NCBI GenBank assembly: GCA_900765975.1
Contig: CAAFTS010000050.1
Location: forward strand, 1 to 15,498
Reading direction: 5' to 3'
Length of the DNA stretch: 15,498 bases
Source: Lachnospiraceae bacterium
Lineage (GTDB): Bacteria > Bacillota > Clostridia > Lachnospirales > Lachnospiraceae
Made by a program: the position numbers and the translations under genes. This document shows, in pieces, positions 14,671 through 15,498 of the stretch (the stretch's first letter is position 1; each line of letters starts with the position of its first letter). Under the pieces are notes generated by a model, which worked only from the letters and a program-made list of their open reading frames with translations, ran no database searches and had not been told where the DNA came from.

Positions 14671-15498
14671 TTAACATTTTTCTGCGATTTCATAAATCAG
14701 CCGTTCCGTATCTTCCCAGCCAAGACAAGGATCTGTAATAGATTTTCCGTATACCATCTCGCTGTCAATGCTCTGACAGCCCTCTTCCAGATAACTTTCA
14801 ATCATCACACCTTTTACAAGCCTTCTTAATTCCGGGTTGTATTTACGACTGTGCATTACCTCACTCGTAATTCGAATCTGCTCTTTAAACTTTTTATTTG
14901 AGTTTGAATGATTAGCGTCGATAACCGCTGCTGGGTTCTTCAATTCCATCTTCTGATACATTTCCAATAAACGCATCAGATCTTCATAGTGATAATTTGG
15001 AATACAGGTTCCATATTTATCTACTCCGCCACGTAATATGACATGTGCCAAATCATTTCCTTCTGTAGTCACATCCATTCCCCTGTAAATAAAGCTGTGA
15101 GAACTCTGCGCTGCGACAACAGAATTTAACATCACTGAGAAATCTCCACTGGTAGGATTTTTCATTCCAATAGGAATATCCATTCCACTTGCTGTCAGCC
15201 GATGCTGCTGATTTTCTACCGAACGTGCTCCAATTGCCTCATAAGAAAGGATATCATCCAGATAACTCCGATTTTCCGGATAAAGCATTTCATCTGCTGC
15301 AGTCAGACCACTTTCTTCTATCGCACGCAAGTGCATCTTACGGATTGCAATGATTCCTGCCAGAAGATCCGGTTCCTTATCCGGCTCCGGCTGATGTAGC
15401 ATTCCCTTATATCCTGCACCTGTTGTACGTGGTTTGTTTGTATAAATCCGTGGAATGATCATCAGACGGTTCGCTACCTTAGCATTTAGTTTTGCCAA
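14671..15498 (-). CDS. 3-deoxy-7-phosphoheptulonate (DAHP) synthase, class I, C-terminal 275 residues
   Basis: The reading frame is open to the right edge of the window, so the start and the first 60 or so residues are missing. The visible part has the class I (AroF/G/H type) landmarks: ANRLMIIPRIYTNKPRTTG at the edge, GARSVENQQHRLTASGMDIPIGMKNPTSGD, the metal ligands in DANHSNSNK (His), MIESYLEEG (Glu) and SITDPCLGWEDTE (Asp), and a normal C-terminus. It condenses phosphoenolpyruvate and erythrose-4-phosphate to open the shikimate pathway. It is convergent to pyrI. Which feedback type (Phe, Tyr or Trp) it is cannot be judged without the N-terminus. Confidence 0.95.
   Translation of the reverse strand: MAKLNAKVANRLMIIPRIYTNKPRTTGAGYKGMLHQPEPDKEPDLLAGIIAIRKMHLRAIEESGLTAADEMLYPENRSYLDDILSYEAIGARSVENQQHRLTASGMDIPIGMKNPTSGDFSVMLNSVVAAQSSHSFIYRGMDVTTEGNDLAHVILRGGVDKYGTCIPNYHYEDLMRLLEMYQKMELKNPAAVIDANHSNSNKKFKEQIRITSEVMHSRKYNPELRRLVKGVMIESYLEEGCQSIDSEMVYGKSITDPCLGWEDTERLIYEIAEKC

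Noticed and set aside
1..15498. CRISPR array, tRNA, rRNA, riboswitch or T-box
   Set aside because: No regularly spaced repeats, no tRNA cloverleaf or rRNA signatures, and no leader long enough or with recognisable conserved boxes ahead of pheA, pyrB or the other genes.

Overview
The window looks like a chromosomal segment of a low-GC Gram-positive anaerobe, most likely a Lachnospiraceae-type clostridium. The basis is strong AGGAGG-type ribosome binding sites, AT-rich spacers with consensus sigma-A promoters, and the mix of genes: a fused chorismate mutase/prephenate dehydratase, a separate PyrI subunit, a GGGtGRT protein beside a NifU-like scaffold, and RqcH next to YicC. The genus is inference; there is no rRNA or other marker to fix it.

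Layout: (1) Positions 1-1300 are visibly AT-rich and accessory in character. They hold a sigma-70-family factor overlapping a membrane-anchored anti-sigma-like gene that runs off the left edge, then a C-terminal scrap of an IS1182-type transposase. (2) 1356-3283 (minus) is a compact two-gene transcription unit: a NifU/IscU-like Fe-S scaffold and the uncharacterised GGGtGRT protein, with a plausible promoter and a clear terminator. (3) 3355-7191 (minus) is a housekeeping cluster, yicC-gmk-rpoZ-rimO-pgsA, driven by a near-consensus promoter. (4) 7245-9068 (plus) is divergent rqcH with its own extended -10 promoter and terminator. (5) 9085-12461 (minus) is pheA, a DUF815 AAA+ ATPase and a lipoprotein. 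(6) 12528-14667 (plus) is a nitroreductase-family gene, then pyrB and pyrI, ending in a perfect bidirectional terminator. (7) 14671-15498 (minus) is the C-terminal part of a class I DAHP synthase whose start lies outside the window.

Functionally, most of the window is core metabolism and ribosome/RNA biology: RimO modifies ribosomal protein S12, RqcH tags stalled nascent chains, YicC is an RNase family, Gmk supplies GDP/GTP and RpoZ is part of RNA polymerase. PyrBI makes carbamoyl-aspartate for pyrimidines, while DAHP synthase and PheA open and branch the aromatic amino acid pathway. The least understood parts are the scaffold/GGGtGRT pair and the DUF815 ATPase plus lipoprotein behind pheA. 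No CRISPR array, tRNA, rRNA, phage or defence island was seen.
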